64,000 bases of DNA from Balanoglossus misakiensis (Eukaryota > Hemichordata), in NCBI GenBank assembly GCA_040954595.2, contig CM082594.2, forward strand, positions 2,542,001 through 2,606,000, written 5' to 3'. Below, piece after piece: positions 9,406-20,162 of the stretch (position 1 is its first letter; each line of letters starts with the position of its first letter). A model generated the notes under the pieces. The model did no database searches. It saw nothing but the letters and a program-made list of their open reading frames with translations, and was not told the origin of the DNA. Both the position numbers and the translations under genes were made by a program.

Positions 9406-12400
9406 ATGAGCTGGGACAGTTCTCCCGAGTTTTCGGCCAGTCAGTGGCAGGAAATTTTAAGTCTTGAGCGTGGGAATGCGAGGGAAGAAACCGAACATAG
9501 CCAGGTAAGTTTTTCATGTAAAATAAATGTTATCGTAGTCACTCGATCGCGCACAGTGTAATTCGCGCCCTGTGTATGGAACTGTCGTCTGCGTCATGTC
9601 CGAATTGACATTGACGTGGATTTCTCCACCAAAATACGCCAATGAATTGAAATCATAAACTAAAATATGTTAGAAATTTTAAATTAAATTTACGGGTGTA
9701 AATTAAATTGGTATAAACATGTTAAAAAACAGCTCCTGTATGAAAGGTGGATATTTCACTGTATGTTGTCGATTGATATGCCGGCCGGGGTCGTACATAC
9801 AGTACACAGGTAAAGCACATAGTGTCGCTCTGTTCAACACACTCTGGCATCGAAATATGTTCGATTCAGGTTTACAAAATCTCCGACTCATCGTTAATGA
9901 AAGGTTTAATAACCCAATGTGTTTGTATATTCTTATTAAATGCTAGATCAATGTCAACATTCAAAAAAAAAAAAAAAAAAAAAAAACATTTTTGCCTCAA
10001 AACGATCGTGGGTGAACATCCGCACACTACTCGTAGTGTCGCTGGGCCAGTATACACGGCACTGTTACGCACGGATTCCAATTAACACGCCTTTGTTATT
10101 TAAATCAGCACATCGTCACAATGTTACTATATTGTTCCCCATTCATTCCTCATGTAGGACACTCACGTGTATGACGCGTGCCTGTTTGCCAGATGGGTTA
10201 AATTTCATCACACATTAGCAGTTAAAAGTGAGATGTTTTCTGTACTTGATGGTCGTGTTTAACCTTATACACACGTATGCGTTTCCTTGTAATAGGATCA
10301 GCATGAACTCGCTGCAGGGAGTGAGTCACAGCATCACAATTTGATTGCACCGCATCCAAACGTAATCGGGTAAGTTTTACCTTTCTTTCTTTCTTTCTTT
10401 CTTTAGAACAATTAATTTAATAGAAACGAAGAATATTTGTACTTTTTTCTTCTTCTTATCTATCATTTTCGTTTAATAGGGACACCGGGGAAGAAGAAAT
10501 GGAAAGACAGGATACGGGTGCCTCATCATCCAAGAGATATAGGTAAAATGATTATTATTGAACTTCACCGCCCTTACAATGTATGAATGTATGTACATGC
10601 ATGCATGTATGATGATACAGTTATGTTTGTAATTGTGTATTTGATTATTTTCAGAATTATGCCAGATCCTTCAAAGTCGACCAAACATCAGCCCTCACCT
10701 GAGTTTATGCAAGCTCTCAGGGAGATCGGTAATAATAATAATAATTCCCATCTGCAATGTCCTCACTGTGACAAATGTTTTCTACAACGTAAAAATTTAA
10801 AACGTCACATCATAATCCACACAGAAAATAAGCAGTTTGCCTGCCCCAACTGCGAGTACCGTTCAAATAGGGCAGTTAACTTAAAACGCCATTTGCAAAC
10901 AGTACACGGGGACAACGCCGAACGAGAGCACACCTGCAATATGTGCTCTCGGTCCTTCAAGCGAAAAGATAACTTGAAGCGACACGAAAATGTCTGCCAT
11001 CGACCATCCACCCACAGAATTGAATGTGATATATGCGACATGACCTTTACGAGAAAATCAATGTACACCGCTCATCTAAAAGTGCACAAAAAATTATCTC
11101 GTAATGTTTCGTTCAAATGTGCCAGATGCCGCAGACGATTCAGATCGTTTCAGGCACTTAAAACACAGCCACAGCCATCAGCAAGTTGCATCCAGTTCTT
11201 CTTCTTCATCATCATCATCTTCTTCCTCCTCTTCGTCCGCCGATGAAAATATTGCAACAGTGGTACAAGTCGGCGGTCGTGGTGATGACAAGAGAAGTAG
11301 CAGTACCGAAGAGACTTCCTCTTCTGACTCACTACCCGTCGATCCACTGGAACCGGTGTTTGATGACGATAATGATGATTCTGATGTTCGAGCTGTGTAT
11401 CGGGCAAACTGGTCTCACATACGATCGAGACATCGTGAGGGAAATCCGTTGTTAGACGTGTACAACTTCAGAACGTCCGGAGGATTCCAACGGGAGCAAT
11501 TGCAGAGGTATCTTTACACCGTCCATGGGCGTCAGACCAATCAATATAAAGTCAACCTATCACTTGGTTTTTTGATGCAACATGTGGAGACGGGCGCAGT
11601 GAGGTACTTTTATCCATCACACAACAACCACCTGTTGGATTCACCCGTCTTGATCCGAAATCACCGTGACCTGGCGAGCCTTATGACCCACCTGGGAGAC
11701 GTCGACATTCCTGAGCACATGAAGCTGCACAGGCCAGACACGAAATGGGGTGTGAGTTTGATCACAAATGTGACGGTATACGTTGTTAAGATACCAAAAC
11801 ATTACATCGGCTGCACTGATGTTGTTTTACCCGACTGTGTGACGACATGTCGAAGTGTGGCACCGTTACTTCTCTGCCCCCACACAGCTCAACCGTATGA
11901 AGACAACCTATGTTTTTTCCGCTGCCTCGCCTTAGCCAAGGGCTATACAGAGCGAAATCTTGAAGTTGCCGCAAAAAATTACAGCCGACAGTATGTTGCC
12001 CATAGAGGACAAACTCTTGACACTCCGTTCCAGGGCGTATCATTTGGTGATTTACCTGACTTAGAATCGATGTTTTCGATCAATATAGAGGTTTGTGAAC
12101 TTTTTGTAGGAGGAGATGGTGGTTCACGATCGGAAAGGGTCGTCAAACACGTTGTGAAATCTGTGGGAAAACACAGTAACACCATGTACGTCAACCATCA
12201 CCAAGGTCACTTTTCGTTTGTCAAGGACTTTGACCACTATGCGCAATCGTACAAATGTTCCCATTGCGGTAAATTGTTTGATCGATTTAAAAACCTCAAC
12301 AAGCACGAGAAGATATGCTCGACTGAAACGACGAAAAAGTTCCCTGGAGGTACGTACCAGCTGAACCCAACTGTGTTCGAAGCTCTGGCTGATGTGGGAA

Positions 12401-15166
12401 TCGATGTGCCGGAAGACTGGCGTTATTATCCTTACAGAGCCACATTCGACTTTGAATGTTATCTGAGTACAGATGACTTACCACCTAACCATGCCCCAAA
12501 ACTTCGTCTGGAAAACAAAACATGAGCTACTGAGCGTGAGTGTTTGCAGTAATGTTCCACCGTATGAAGCCCCTAGATGTTTCATCTCCAGCGGAAATCC
12601 ACAAGACCTAGTCAGTGAAATGCTCAGCTATCTTCAAACGATCAGCGACCATTGCTTCAACATGTTGAAAGAAAAATTTAAAGATGTCTTTACCCGGCTG
12701 GACGAAAGAATTGTAAAGGAAAGAGGCGAGGAAGATGAAGAACACCCACTCGGCCGACTGAAATCCCGCTTGATGAACTACCTCAAGCAGTTGCCTGTTC
12801 TTGGCTTTAACTCCGGCCGATACGATCTGAATGCAGCCAAAGCATATCTGTGGCCAGAGCTCTTGCGACAAGGTACAGTGCGGTTTGTCATCAAGCGGTC
12901 TGCAGATTACTTGACTCTGGAGACAGAGTCACTTCGATTTCTGGACATCTCAAACTATATTTCTCATGGCTGCAGTTACAGTCAGTTTTTGAAAGCGTAC
13001 AATGCCACTGCGGAGAAGGGTTTCTTCCCGTATGAATGGATGGATTCTCTGGCAAAGCTGGACTGCACATCACTTCCACCGCATGATGCATTCTACAGTA
13101 CTCTGAAGGCAGTCAATATCAGTATGGAAGAATACCAGTTCTGTCAGAGGGTGTGGGAGACGCGGCGAATGACCACATTCAGGGATTTCCTGACATGGTA
13201 CAACAATGCCGACGTGCAGCCATTTCTAGATGCCATCAACAACATGTATCAGTTTTATCGCGAGAGAAGAGTGGATCCCTTTAAAGATGCCATCTCTTTA
13301 CCGGGCATAACAATGCGCTATTTGTTCAAACAACTGCCTGCCGACGTTTCCTTCAGTCTTATCAATGAACGCGACAAGGACTTGTACGAGACCTTCAAGT
13401 CCAACATCATTGGAGGCCCAAGCATTATTTTCCATCGGTACCACGAAGCGGGTAAAACCTACATCAGAAATAATAAAACTTGCAGACGTGTCGTCGGATA
13501 TGATGCCAATGCACTCTACCTTTGGGCCCTCATGCAGGACATGCCAACCGGATACTACGTTCGCAGAAAAGCTGAGGAAGGTTTCAAACGGACCATATCC
13601 GAACCTATAGCCACTGAGTGGCTCGACTTTGTAGCAGACAAAGACAACCTTATCATCCGACACAAAGGGAATGGACGAGAAAGACGTCTTGGTGGTCGTC
13701 GTCTACCCGTGGATGGATTTTGCGAGTCAACTAACACTGTATACCAGTTTCACGGCTGTTACTGGCATGGACACGACTGTGAACTGAACCGAGACAGAGA
13801 GTGTAATGAAGTACGAGGAAAGTCTTTGCAGGAACTGAGAAGAGAGACTCAGAAGAATGAGAACTATATTCGAGAGATGGGTTTCAACCTTGTTACCATC
13901 TGGGAGTGTCAATACCGCGCTATGCGAAAGACAGACGCGGAACTGAGAAGTTTCAGACGCCAAAGAAACAACAGATGCTTCGACAGGTGCTACTCGGTGA
14001 CAGAAGAACATATCATCGACGCTGTCCAGGATGGTGAACTGTTTGGTATGGTGGAATGCGATCTCGAAGTACCTGAACATCTGAGGGAGCATTTTTCCGA
14101 GATGTGCCCCATCTTCAAGAATACGCTAATTTCAAGGTCAGATATCGGTGAACATATGTTTATGTTTGCAGCTGAGCGGGACCAACTGCGAAGTCCTCGT
14201 CGTTCTCTGATCAGCAGTCTCCACGGTGAAAGGCTCCTCATCATTACGCCACTTTTAAAGTGGTACATGGAGCATGGTCTTGTGGTGAAAAAAGTCCACC
14301 AGGTGCTTGAGTTCACACCAAAAGCTTGTTTCCGTCGATTTGGAGAGCAAGTGTCAGATGCTCGACGACAAGGTGATGCAGATGCCACCAAATCTGTTTT
14401 AGGGGACACGATGAAGCTTCTTGGCAACAGTGCCTATGGAAAAACGTTAATGAATAAGGAGAAACACCTTGATGTGAAGATATGTGGTTTGGCCGAGGCA
14501 AGCAAGCTCGTCAACTCTCAACACTTCAGAAGACTCACCGACTTGTCCAGTGACACCTATGAAGTGTCATCCACCAAACGTAGAATCGTCATCGACCAGC
14601 CCATGCAGATAGGACTCTTTGTCTATCAGTATGCAAAACTGCGAATGCTCGAGTTCTACTACGATTTTATGTGCAGATTCTTCAACAGGTCTGACTTTCA
14701 GTATGTTGAGATGGACACGGACTCTGCATATATCGCCATTGCTGCTGAAAGTTTGGAGGAGATGGTCAAACCTGAGTTGAAACGAGTGTATAATGCCGAG
14801 AAGCACTTGTGGTTTCCACGACCCGATCATTATCAACATGACAAGAGAACCCCTGGTCTGTTTAAGGTGGAGTGGGAAGGTGATGGTATTGTGGCGATCA
14901 ACAGTAAATGTTACTACTGTTTTGGTGGCGACAGTGGGGATAAGTTTTCATGCAAGGGCGTCAACAAGAAAACTAACCTCGTCACCAAAGAAATGTATCT
15001 GGATGTCCTGCAGTCAAAAAGTCCGAAGAGTGTCGTCAACAGAGGATTTCGGTTGCATGGACTCCACCTCTATACATATCGTCAACTCAAGTGTGGATTC
15101 AGCTACCTCTACATCAAACGAAAAGTGCTAGCCGATGGAGTGTCCACTGTACCGCTGGAATTGTAA
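9406..15166 (+). CDS. POLB: Polinton protein-primed family B DNA polymerase with N-terminal zinc fingers; two frameshifts
   Basis: It replicates the element, probably primed by a terminal protein. Small 5' exons 9406-9504, 10296-10369 and 10480-10542 join in frame to a main exon from 10655; all have GT-AG borders. The main exon first encodes five C2H2 fingers (10755-11165), then a Ser tract, a sixth finger near 12251-12310 and the exonuclease Asp-Glu motif (FDFE) near 12447. The frame changes at about 11160 and again at about 12500, each time as if one base were extra. The last frame (12473-15166, residues from its ATG) has motif A Asp344 (DANALY), a nuclease-like insert with FHGCYWHGH near 426, motif B near 648-656 and motif C DTDS at 748-751. 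The frameshifts may be real lesions or assembly errors in short homopolymers. Confidence 0.88.
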
Positions 15167-15858
15167 GCAGCAAATTAAACAAAACAAACAACTTTATGCC
15201 CGGTGAATTTTCAATTTGTTATTTGTACAATAATTATATATTTTAATTTTGAAGATGAAACAGAGTTCAGTACAATTTATATATTCTAATTTGGAAGATG
15301 AAACAGAGTTCATACATCTTTCACATGAGTTTTGGTTTTCATGATAAGATTGTTTGTTATTTGACTTGTTGTATTTTATTAAATGTTTATTAAAGATCCC
15401 TCGGTCATTGGCGAGAAAGAAAAAAAAAGTACCTTGGGTAAATTTTAAAATGAAATGAACTGGTCCTTTAAAATTATGTTTTGATTGGATGAATGTTTGG
15501 ATGAATGGTCATGAGAGGTTTGCCCCATAGGTCCTATTTAAGGCCCCTTTGCCCGAAGGGCCACAAACAACTCTATTATTTCACAAAGAGACGTATTGAA
15601 TGAAAAAACCGTTCAGGCCCCTGTGCCCCTCATGTCAAAATGGTGGCCCCCTCTTCCAAAAGTGATCTGATGTATAAGAGTTCCTGACAGTCACTGACTT
15701 ATTCAGTTTCTACCATGGGTGTCCTCCTGCAAACAGCACTGCAGTGGATTGTCACAAACCACCTCTTTTCAAAAGTACTGTTTTACTTGTATTTAGGTTC
15801 ACTCCCCCATATTGTCTACAAGACTATCAAGGCAAGGAGAAAGAAGACAAGAGACTAG

Positions 15859-15897
<39 letters not shown>

Positions 15898-16145
15898 GAC
15901 GTTATGCCAAGAGTGCGTAAAAATTGACCCTATCCCGGTTGTCGTGCCAAACATCTATCGAGGCTTGCCAATCACCTGGTTCAGGTGCACAATATCGAAG
16001 ATAAAGAAATAAGACATCAATTTTTGAAATCAGCTGAAGTATCCAATTCTCATCGACTGATTCGTGACTTGGTCAGAATCATCACTGCCTTGTACAAACA
16101 AGATCGACCACGTCTATAGAAAGAGACAGCTAGTAACAACAGCAC
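15167..16145 (+). other. Polinton spacer between polymerase and ATPase genes
   Basis: No supported gene. It contains a direct duplication of about 45 bp (15232-15265 and 15275-15312, sharing GAAGATGAAACAGAGTTC) and an uninterrupted A37 run at 15859-15895. It should hold the polymerase polyadenylation region and the promoter of the ATPase gene, but no clear motif stands out. Confidence 0.6.
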
Positions 16146-16790
16146 ATGATGGACATAAGATGGCAGCACCCCTTCACTGCCCTGATATGTGGGCCTACTC
16201 AATCAGGCAAAACGCAGTTTGTGAAAAGGTTACTGACGAACAGGGAAACTATGATATTTCCCCCACCGGAAAACATCGTTTGGTGCTATGGGGAGTATCA
16301 ACCAGCCTATACTGAGTTGAAATCTCTGATTCCAAGCATCCGTTTTGTTGATGGCATTTCTACAGATTTGGACAGTATGATCTCTTCGCACCGTGCTAAC
16401 TTGCTGATTATAGATGATCTGATGACAGAGAGTGGAAATAACAAAGCCATCAGTGATCTCTTTACCAAAGGTTCTCACCACCGTAACCTCTCTGTGATAC
16501 TCATCCTACAAAATGCATTCCATCGAGGTAGAGAAATCCGCACCATCAGTTTAAATTCCCATTATTTGGTCTTGTTTAAAAATCCAAGAGATGGTTCACA
16601 AATTACTCACCTTGCCAAACAGATGTATCCAGGACATACTCGATTTGTCCAGGAATCTTTCATCGATGCTACTCGTGAATCCTACGGATACCTCTTTATT
16701 GACCTGAAGCCTAACACACCGGAAGTCCTTCGTCTCCGCACCAACGTTTTCCCCGGAGAGACTCCATTCGTATATATCAGAAAAACATAA
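16146..16790 (+). CDS. ATP: Polinton packaging ATPase (FtsK/HerA, A32-like)
   Basis: 214 residues. Walker A GPTQSGKT lies at residues 16-23 and the Walker B block LLIIDD at about 86-91, followed by a typical sensor region. In polintons and related viruses this family pumps DNA into preformed capsids. It is intact and close to the usual family length. A second ATG directly follows the first, so the start is uncertain by one residue. It lies 35 bases before the next gene, in the virion-gene cluster. Confidence 0.92.
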   Translation: MMDIRWQHPFTALICGPTQSGKTQFVKRLLTNRETMIFPPPENIVWCYGEYQPAYTELKSLIPSIRFVDGISTDLDSMISSHRANLLIIDDLMTESGNNKAISDLFTKGSHHRNLSVILILQNAFHRGREIRTISLNSHYLVLFKNPRDGSQITHLAKQMYPGHTRFVQESFIDATRESYGYLFIDLKPNTPEVLRLRTNVFPGETPFVYIRKT

Positions 16791-16825
16791 AGGAGTGTGG
16801 CAGCATCAAGTCTCATCATTTCACC

Positions 16826-17152
16826 ATGTCTCAGCGAATGAGAAAGCACGCTCATTACCTTTCCGTGTTAGGCAAAGGAAATTCCAAACAACAGAGGGGA
16901 ATTGTGGAAGGAGCCAGTGCTGACCTGATTCATTGTATCAGCGAGTGTTGTTTGAATATCTTGAAAGGAAGCGTGCCTCTGTCCTCTGGCCAAAGAAATA
17001 AACTGGGCAAATACAAACATCAACTTCGCACTTTGGCCAACAGAAAAGTGCCGATTTCAAAGAAGAAAAAATTACTTGTTCAAAAGGGAGGATTCATCAC
17101 TGCCATCTTGGGACCGGTGCTGTCTGCCTTGGGAAGTCTCCTGTTTAAATAG
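16826..17152 (+). CDS. small basic Polinton protein with hydrophobic C-terminus
   Basis: 108 residues. The central part is rich in Lys and Arg (GQRNKLGKYKHQLRTLANRK), and the end is a short hydrophobic helix rich in Gly and Leu (GGFITAILGPVLSALGSLLF). Small basic proteins of this layout occur in other Polintons and adintoviruses between ATPase and capsid genes and are compared with adenovirus core protein pX; that link is by analogy only. It ends eight bases before the next ATG, in a tightly packed cluster. A role in DNA condensation or capsid assembly is an inference. Confidence 0.7.
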   Translation: MSQRMRKHAHYLSVLGKGNSKQQRGIVEGASADLIHCISECCLNILKGSVPLSSGQRNKLGKYKHQLRTLANRKVPISKKKKLLVQKGGFITAILGPVLSALGSLLFK

Positions 17153-17160
17153 ATGTCAAG

Positions 17161-17940
17161 ATGTCCATGCAACACGTCAAAAAGATGGCCCTGGTGCCAC
17201 AGGAATTACTAGACACAATTCAGTCGCAACAGAATCAGGTGATTAATCCTGTCACCAAAATGTTGACATCACTAGACAAAGAAATGCAGCAGGTCTTAGA
17301 CCGAACTGACATACCGGAGGATGAAAAAGCTAAACTATACCAGCAAACTCTTCAACAGTACAGAGCTTACAGCGACAAAAGGAAGGAACCTGTCAAAATC
17401 AGTATTGTCCCCAATGCCACCATATCGTCCACATCATCGGAAGACAGTACGGGTCAGACTGAGAAAGGACAACAAGACAGTGAAATTCCTATGGATAGTG
17501 TAGAACGGGACGTGGTTGAAAGTGTACCAAAGTCACTTCAGAAGAAAGCGAAACTGATTCTCCAAAAAATCAAGCAACACAAAGCTGTTGCCTGGAATGA
17601 GAAAGGAGAACTCACCTACGATGGAAATCCCTTGGCAGGTACACACATGGTCGACCTTGTGAATGACGTGTTGCGGAGAAGGAAAACCTTCACGCCTACG
17701 GGATGGCAACAGTTTTCACAAGTGCTCTCGGCAATGAACGTACCACAAGATCTGGTGGGTAATGCAGACAGGTGGAAATTTATGCAGTCAGCGAAAGCGA
17801 CGAAACCACTGGGTCACGCAGTCAGTGATGACGATGAATTTGACGATGAAAATGTGAAGCAGCTCCCCATCAAACGAAAGAAAGTCATTTCAACCCCCGT
17901 GAAACCTAGGCATCGCCCAAAGAGTTGGGTTCAGTTTTAA
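17161..17940 (+). CDS. conserved Polinton structural protein, function unknown
   Basis: 259 residues, hydrophilic, with no signal peptide or membrane segment. The N-terminal third is Gln-rich and probably helical, a Ser/Thr/Glu-rich linker follows near 85-115, and the middle (about 125-195) is a compact Lys-rich fold with the phrase LTYDGNPLAGTHMVDLV. The tail is acidic, then basic (KRKKVISTPVKPRHRPK), which could be a nuclear localisation signal. Its place between the ATPase and integrase in a virion-gene cluster suggests a minor structural or scaffold role. I do not recognise a defined domain. Confidence 0.7.
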   Translation: MSMQHVKKMALVPQELLDTIQSQQNQVINPVTKMLTSLDKEMQQVLDRTDIPEDEKAKLYQQTLQQYRAYSDKRKEPVKISIVPNATISSTSSEDSTGQTEKGQQDSEIPMDSVERDVVESVPKSLQKKAKLILQKIKQHKAVAWNEKGELTYDGNPLAGTHMVDLVNDVLRRRKTFTPTGWQQFSQVLSAMNVPQDLVGNADRWKFMQSAKATKPLGHAVSDDDEFDDENVKQLPIKRKKVISTPVKPRHRPKSWVQF

Positions 17941-18083
17941 AAGAAATCTGCACTTCAAAACGACGACCATTCTCAAACTGGCTACTGTCATGGAGTGTTG
18001 TCCACCCTCTGTTTCCCTGCGTGACATTCTTAAACGTGTGAGGTGCCTCTGTGCATGTTGTGCTGGTTCTATTGTCGTCCAAC

Positions 18084-19163
18084 ATGACCAAATCGATGGA
18101 CCTGGACCAGCACCTGAGTCAGGTGTATTACGATCCAAGTCATTCCGCAAGTTTTGGAGGAATCGATGCTGTTTACCGTGCTGTAAGGGAAAGAGGAATC
18201 AAGGCCACACGGCAGCAAGTGAGGGAATGGATGCAGCAGCAAGACACGTACACACTCCACAAACCTGTGAGGTGGAAGTTTCCTAGAGGCAGGGTCATCG
18301 TGGGCGGCGTGGATCAGCAGTGGCAGGCGGATTTGGCAGATGTGAGCTCACTGTCAAAATACAACAGTGGGTACAGATACATACTGACCTGCATTGACAT
18401 CCTTTCTAAATATGCCTGGGCCATCCCTCTGAAAGACAAAAGAGGAATCACACTGGTATCTGCTTTCCAGCAGATATTGGAAGATGGGCGAAAACCAGAC
18501 AAACTGCAAACAGATCAAGGAAAAGAGTTTGTCAACCACTTGTTTCAACAATTTCTGAAGAAGGAGGGTATTCACTTTTTCACCACTGGCAATGAAACCA
18601 AAGCCTCGGTCGTGGAGCGTTTCAATCGCACGTTGAAAACAAAGATGTGGAAGTATTTCACCAGAAACAACACTTTGAGCTACTTGCCAATACTTCCTCA
18701 GTTGATGCTGTCGTACAACAACACTTGGCACCGCAGTATCAAGAGAAAACCCTCTTCTGTCAACAAGACGAACAAACAAGACGTGTGGGACACTCTTTAC
18801 GGTGACTTTGAAGGAAAAGTGGTGAAATTCAAGTACAACGTTGGCGATCGAGTGCGAATCAGTAAAGCAAGACGCATGTTCAAGAAGGGCTACTTACCTA
18901 ATTGGACGGAAGAAATCTTCACAGTTTCTCAGAGGATCACAGATAGACCGCCTCTGTACAAGTTGACAGATTATGACGGTGAAGAGTTAGAAGGCACATT
19001 CTATGAGCAAGAATTGCAACGGGTGGACAAGAAAGATGATGTCTTTCGAGTGGAAAAGGTGCTCAAGAAAAGAAAGAGAAAGGGAAAGACGGAATACCTG
19101 GTCAAGTGGTTTGGCTGGCCATCGAAATTTAACAGTTGGGTGACAGACATAGCCAAAGTATAA
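18084..19163 (+). CDS. INT: Polinton integrase (retroviral-type) with C-terminal chromodomain
   Basis: 359 residues from the ATG at 18084; an in-frame ATG at 18051 is less likely. An N-terminal helical region with a zinc-finger-like fold precedes the RVE catalytic core. Candidate catalytic residues are Asp83 (WQADLAD), Asp144 (LQTDQGKEF) and Glu178 (VVERFNRT). An SH3-like region follows near 255-300, and a chromodomain fills about 305-355 (VEKVLKKRKRKGKTEYLVKW). The enzyme inserts the element and makes the 6-bp duplication; the chromodomain probably steers it to modified histones. It is intact and of normal length. Confidence 0.94.
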   Translation: MTKSMDLDQHLSQVYYDPSHSASFGGIDAVYRAVRERGIKATRQQVREWMQQQDTYTLHKPVRWKFPRGRVIVGGVDQQWQADLADVSSLSKYNSGYRYILTCIDILSKYAWAIPLKDKRGITLVSAFQQILEDGRKPDKLQTDQGKEFVNHLFQQFLKKEGIHFFTTGNETKASVVERFNRTLKTKMWKYFTRNNTLSYLPILPQLMLSYNNTWHRSIKRKPSSVNKTNKQDVWDTLYGDFEGKVVKFKYNVGDRVRISKARRMFKKGYLPNWTEEIFTVSQRITDRPPLYKLTDYDGEELEGTFYEQELQRVDKKDDVFRVEKVLKKRKRKGKTEYLVKWFGWPSKFNSWVTDIAKV

Positions 19164-19212
19164 GAGGGACTGATGACATGTAAGTATTGTCAGTGCCATT
19201 CCGACGTTCAAC

Positions 19213-19740
19213 ATGGCTTCACACCCTTTCTTCCTGACACTTCCAAGTAACGCGTCCATGGATCACTTTCCCGACAATGTGCTCACCAACTACACCGTGA
19301 AATTACCCAAACGCATTTCACTCGAGGGTGATTGGGAAGTGGCTCTGATGGAAATCCATTATCCCTTCTCTTGGCCCAAGGTGGCAGACAGCACTCCTCC
19401 TCCTCCGACTTACGACCCCTCTAATAGCGCCGGGAGGATGCCTGCTGTCATGTCAAATGTGAATCGTATCCCATTTTTGTACGTCTACTGCGACATAGTA
19501 GACGACCAGTTGGTGGGCGACACACACGCTCCCCTTTTAAGAGTCATCAACACCAACGGAACGTATGGCAGCATCATCGACAAGACCTTCCAGACGCCGT
19601 ACTTTGTGCCCATGAAAACTCGCGAATTTGACACCGTAGAAATCTACATAAGAGACGAGACGGGTCGCAAAGTACCATTTCAAAGTGGGAGAGTGATTGT
19701 GACACTTGCTTTCAGAAAACGACGTCCAACTCTTCTGTAG
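19213..19740 (+). CDS. penton-like minor capsid protein
   Basis: 175 residues. The N-terminus with FFLTLPSNASMDHFPDN and then LEGDWEVALMEIHYP is a characteristic opening of the single-jelly-roll minor capsid (penton) proteins of Polintons. Such proteins are expected at the capsid five-fold vertices. It lies 49 bases after the integrase and six bases before the next ATG. The frame is intact. Assignment rests on recognised N-terminal motifs and position, not on a structural search. Confidence 0.82.
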   Translation: MASHPFFLTLPSNASMDHFPDNVLTNYTVKLPKRISLEGDWEVALMEIHYPFSWPKVADSTPPPPTYDPSNSAGRMPAVMSNVNRIPFLYVYCDIVDDQLVGDTHAPLLRVINTNGTYGSIIDKTFQTPYFVPMKTREFDTVEIYIRDETGRKVPFQSGRVIVTLAFRKRRPTLL

Positions 19741-19746
19741 TCAATC

Positions 19747-20076
19747 ATGTCGCACAGACGCAAAGTCTACGAAAGTAACCCCGCAGTCTACAAGAACTTT
19801 TATGTGGATCAGGTGGGTAATGGTGCAGCATTCCAGGGGGCAGCATTACAGAGAGGGTACGGCTTGGGAGGTCTCCTCGGTGGACTCTTCCGTGCTGCCA
19901 CCCCTCTCCTGAAACAGGGTGCCAAAGTCATCGGTCGGAAGATGTTGAGCACGGGTATGGACATTGCAGGGGATGCGCTGAGTGGACGCAACATCAAAAC
20001 ATCTGCGAAAAAAGCGATTGATGCAGGCCGGAAAAGAACTCGTGTTGGACCACAGGGCAAGGGGTATAAAGCGTAA
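19747..20076 (+). CDS. pVI-like small virion protein
   Basis: 109 residues. After a polar N-terminus comes a Gly-rich, amphipathic segment with the phrase QRGYGLGGLLGGLFRAATPL, then a basic C-terminus. Polintons usually carry a protein of this kind between penton and major capsid genes, and it has been compared to adenovirus protein VI, which lines the inner capsid and perturbs membranes. Here the role is inferred from composition and gene order only. Confidence 0.7.
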   Translation: MSHRRKVYESNPAVYKNFYVDQVGNGAAFQGAALQRGYGLGGLLGGLFRAATPLLKQGAKVIGRKMLSTGMDIAGDALSGRNIKTSAKKAIDAGRKRTRVGPQGKGYKA

Positions 20077-20162
20077 GCCCTCGGCGAAACGTGTCATTTC
20101 AAACACAGCCAAGCGACAGAGAAGATCTCCCGACATCTTTGACTAACATCCGCACTACCGCC

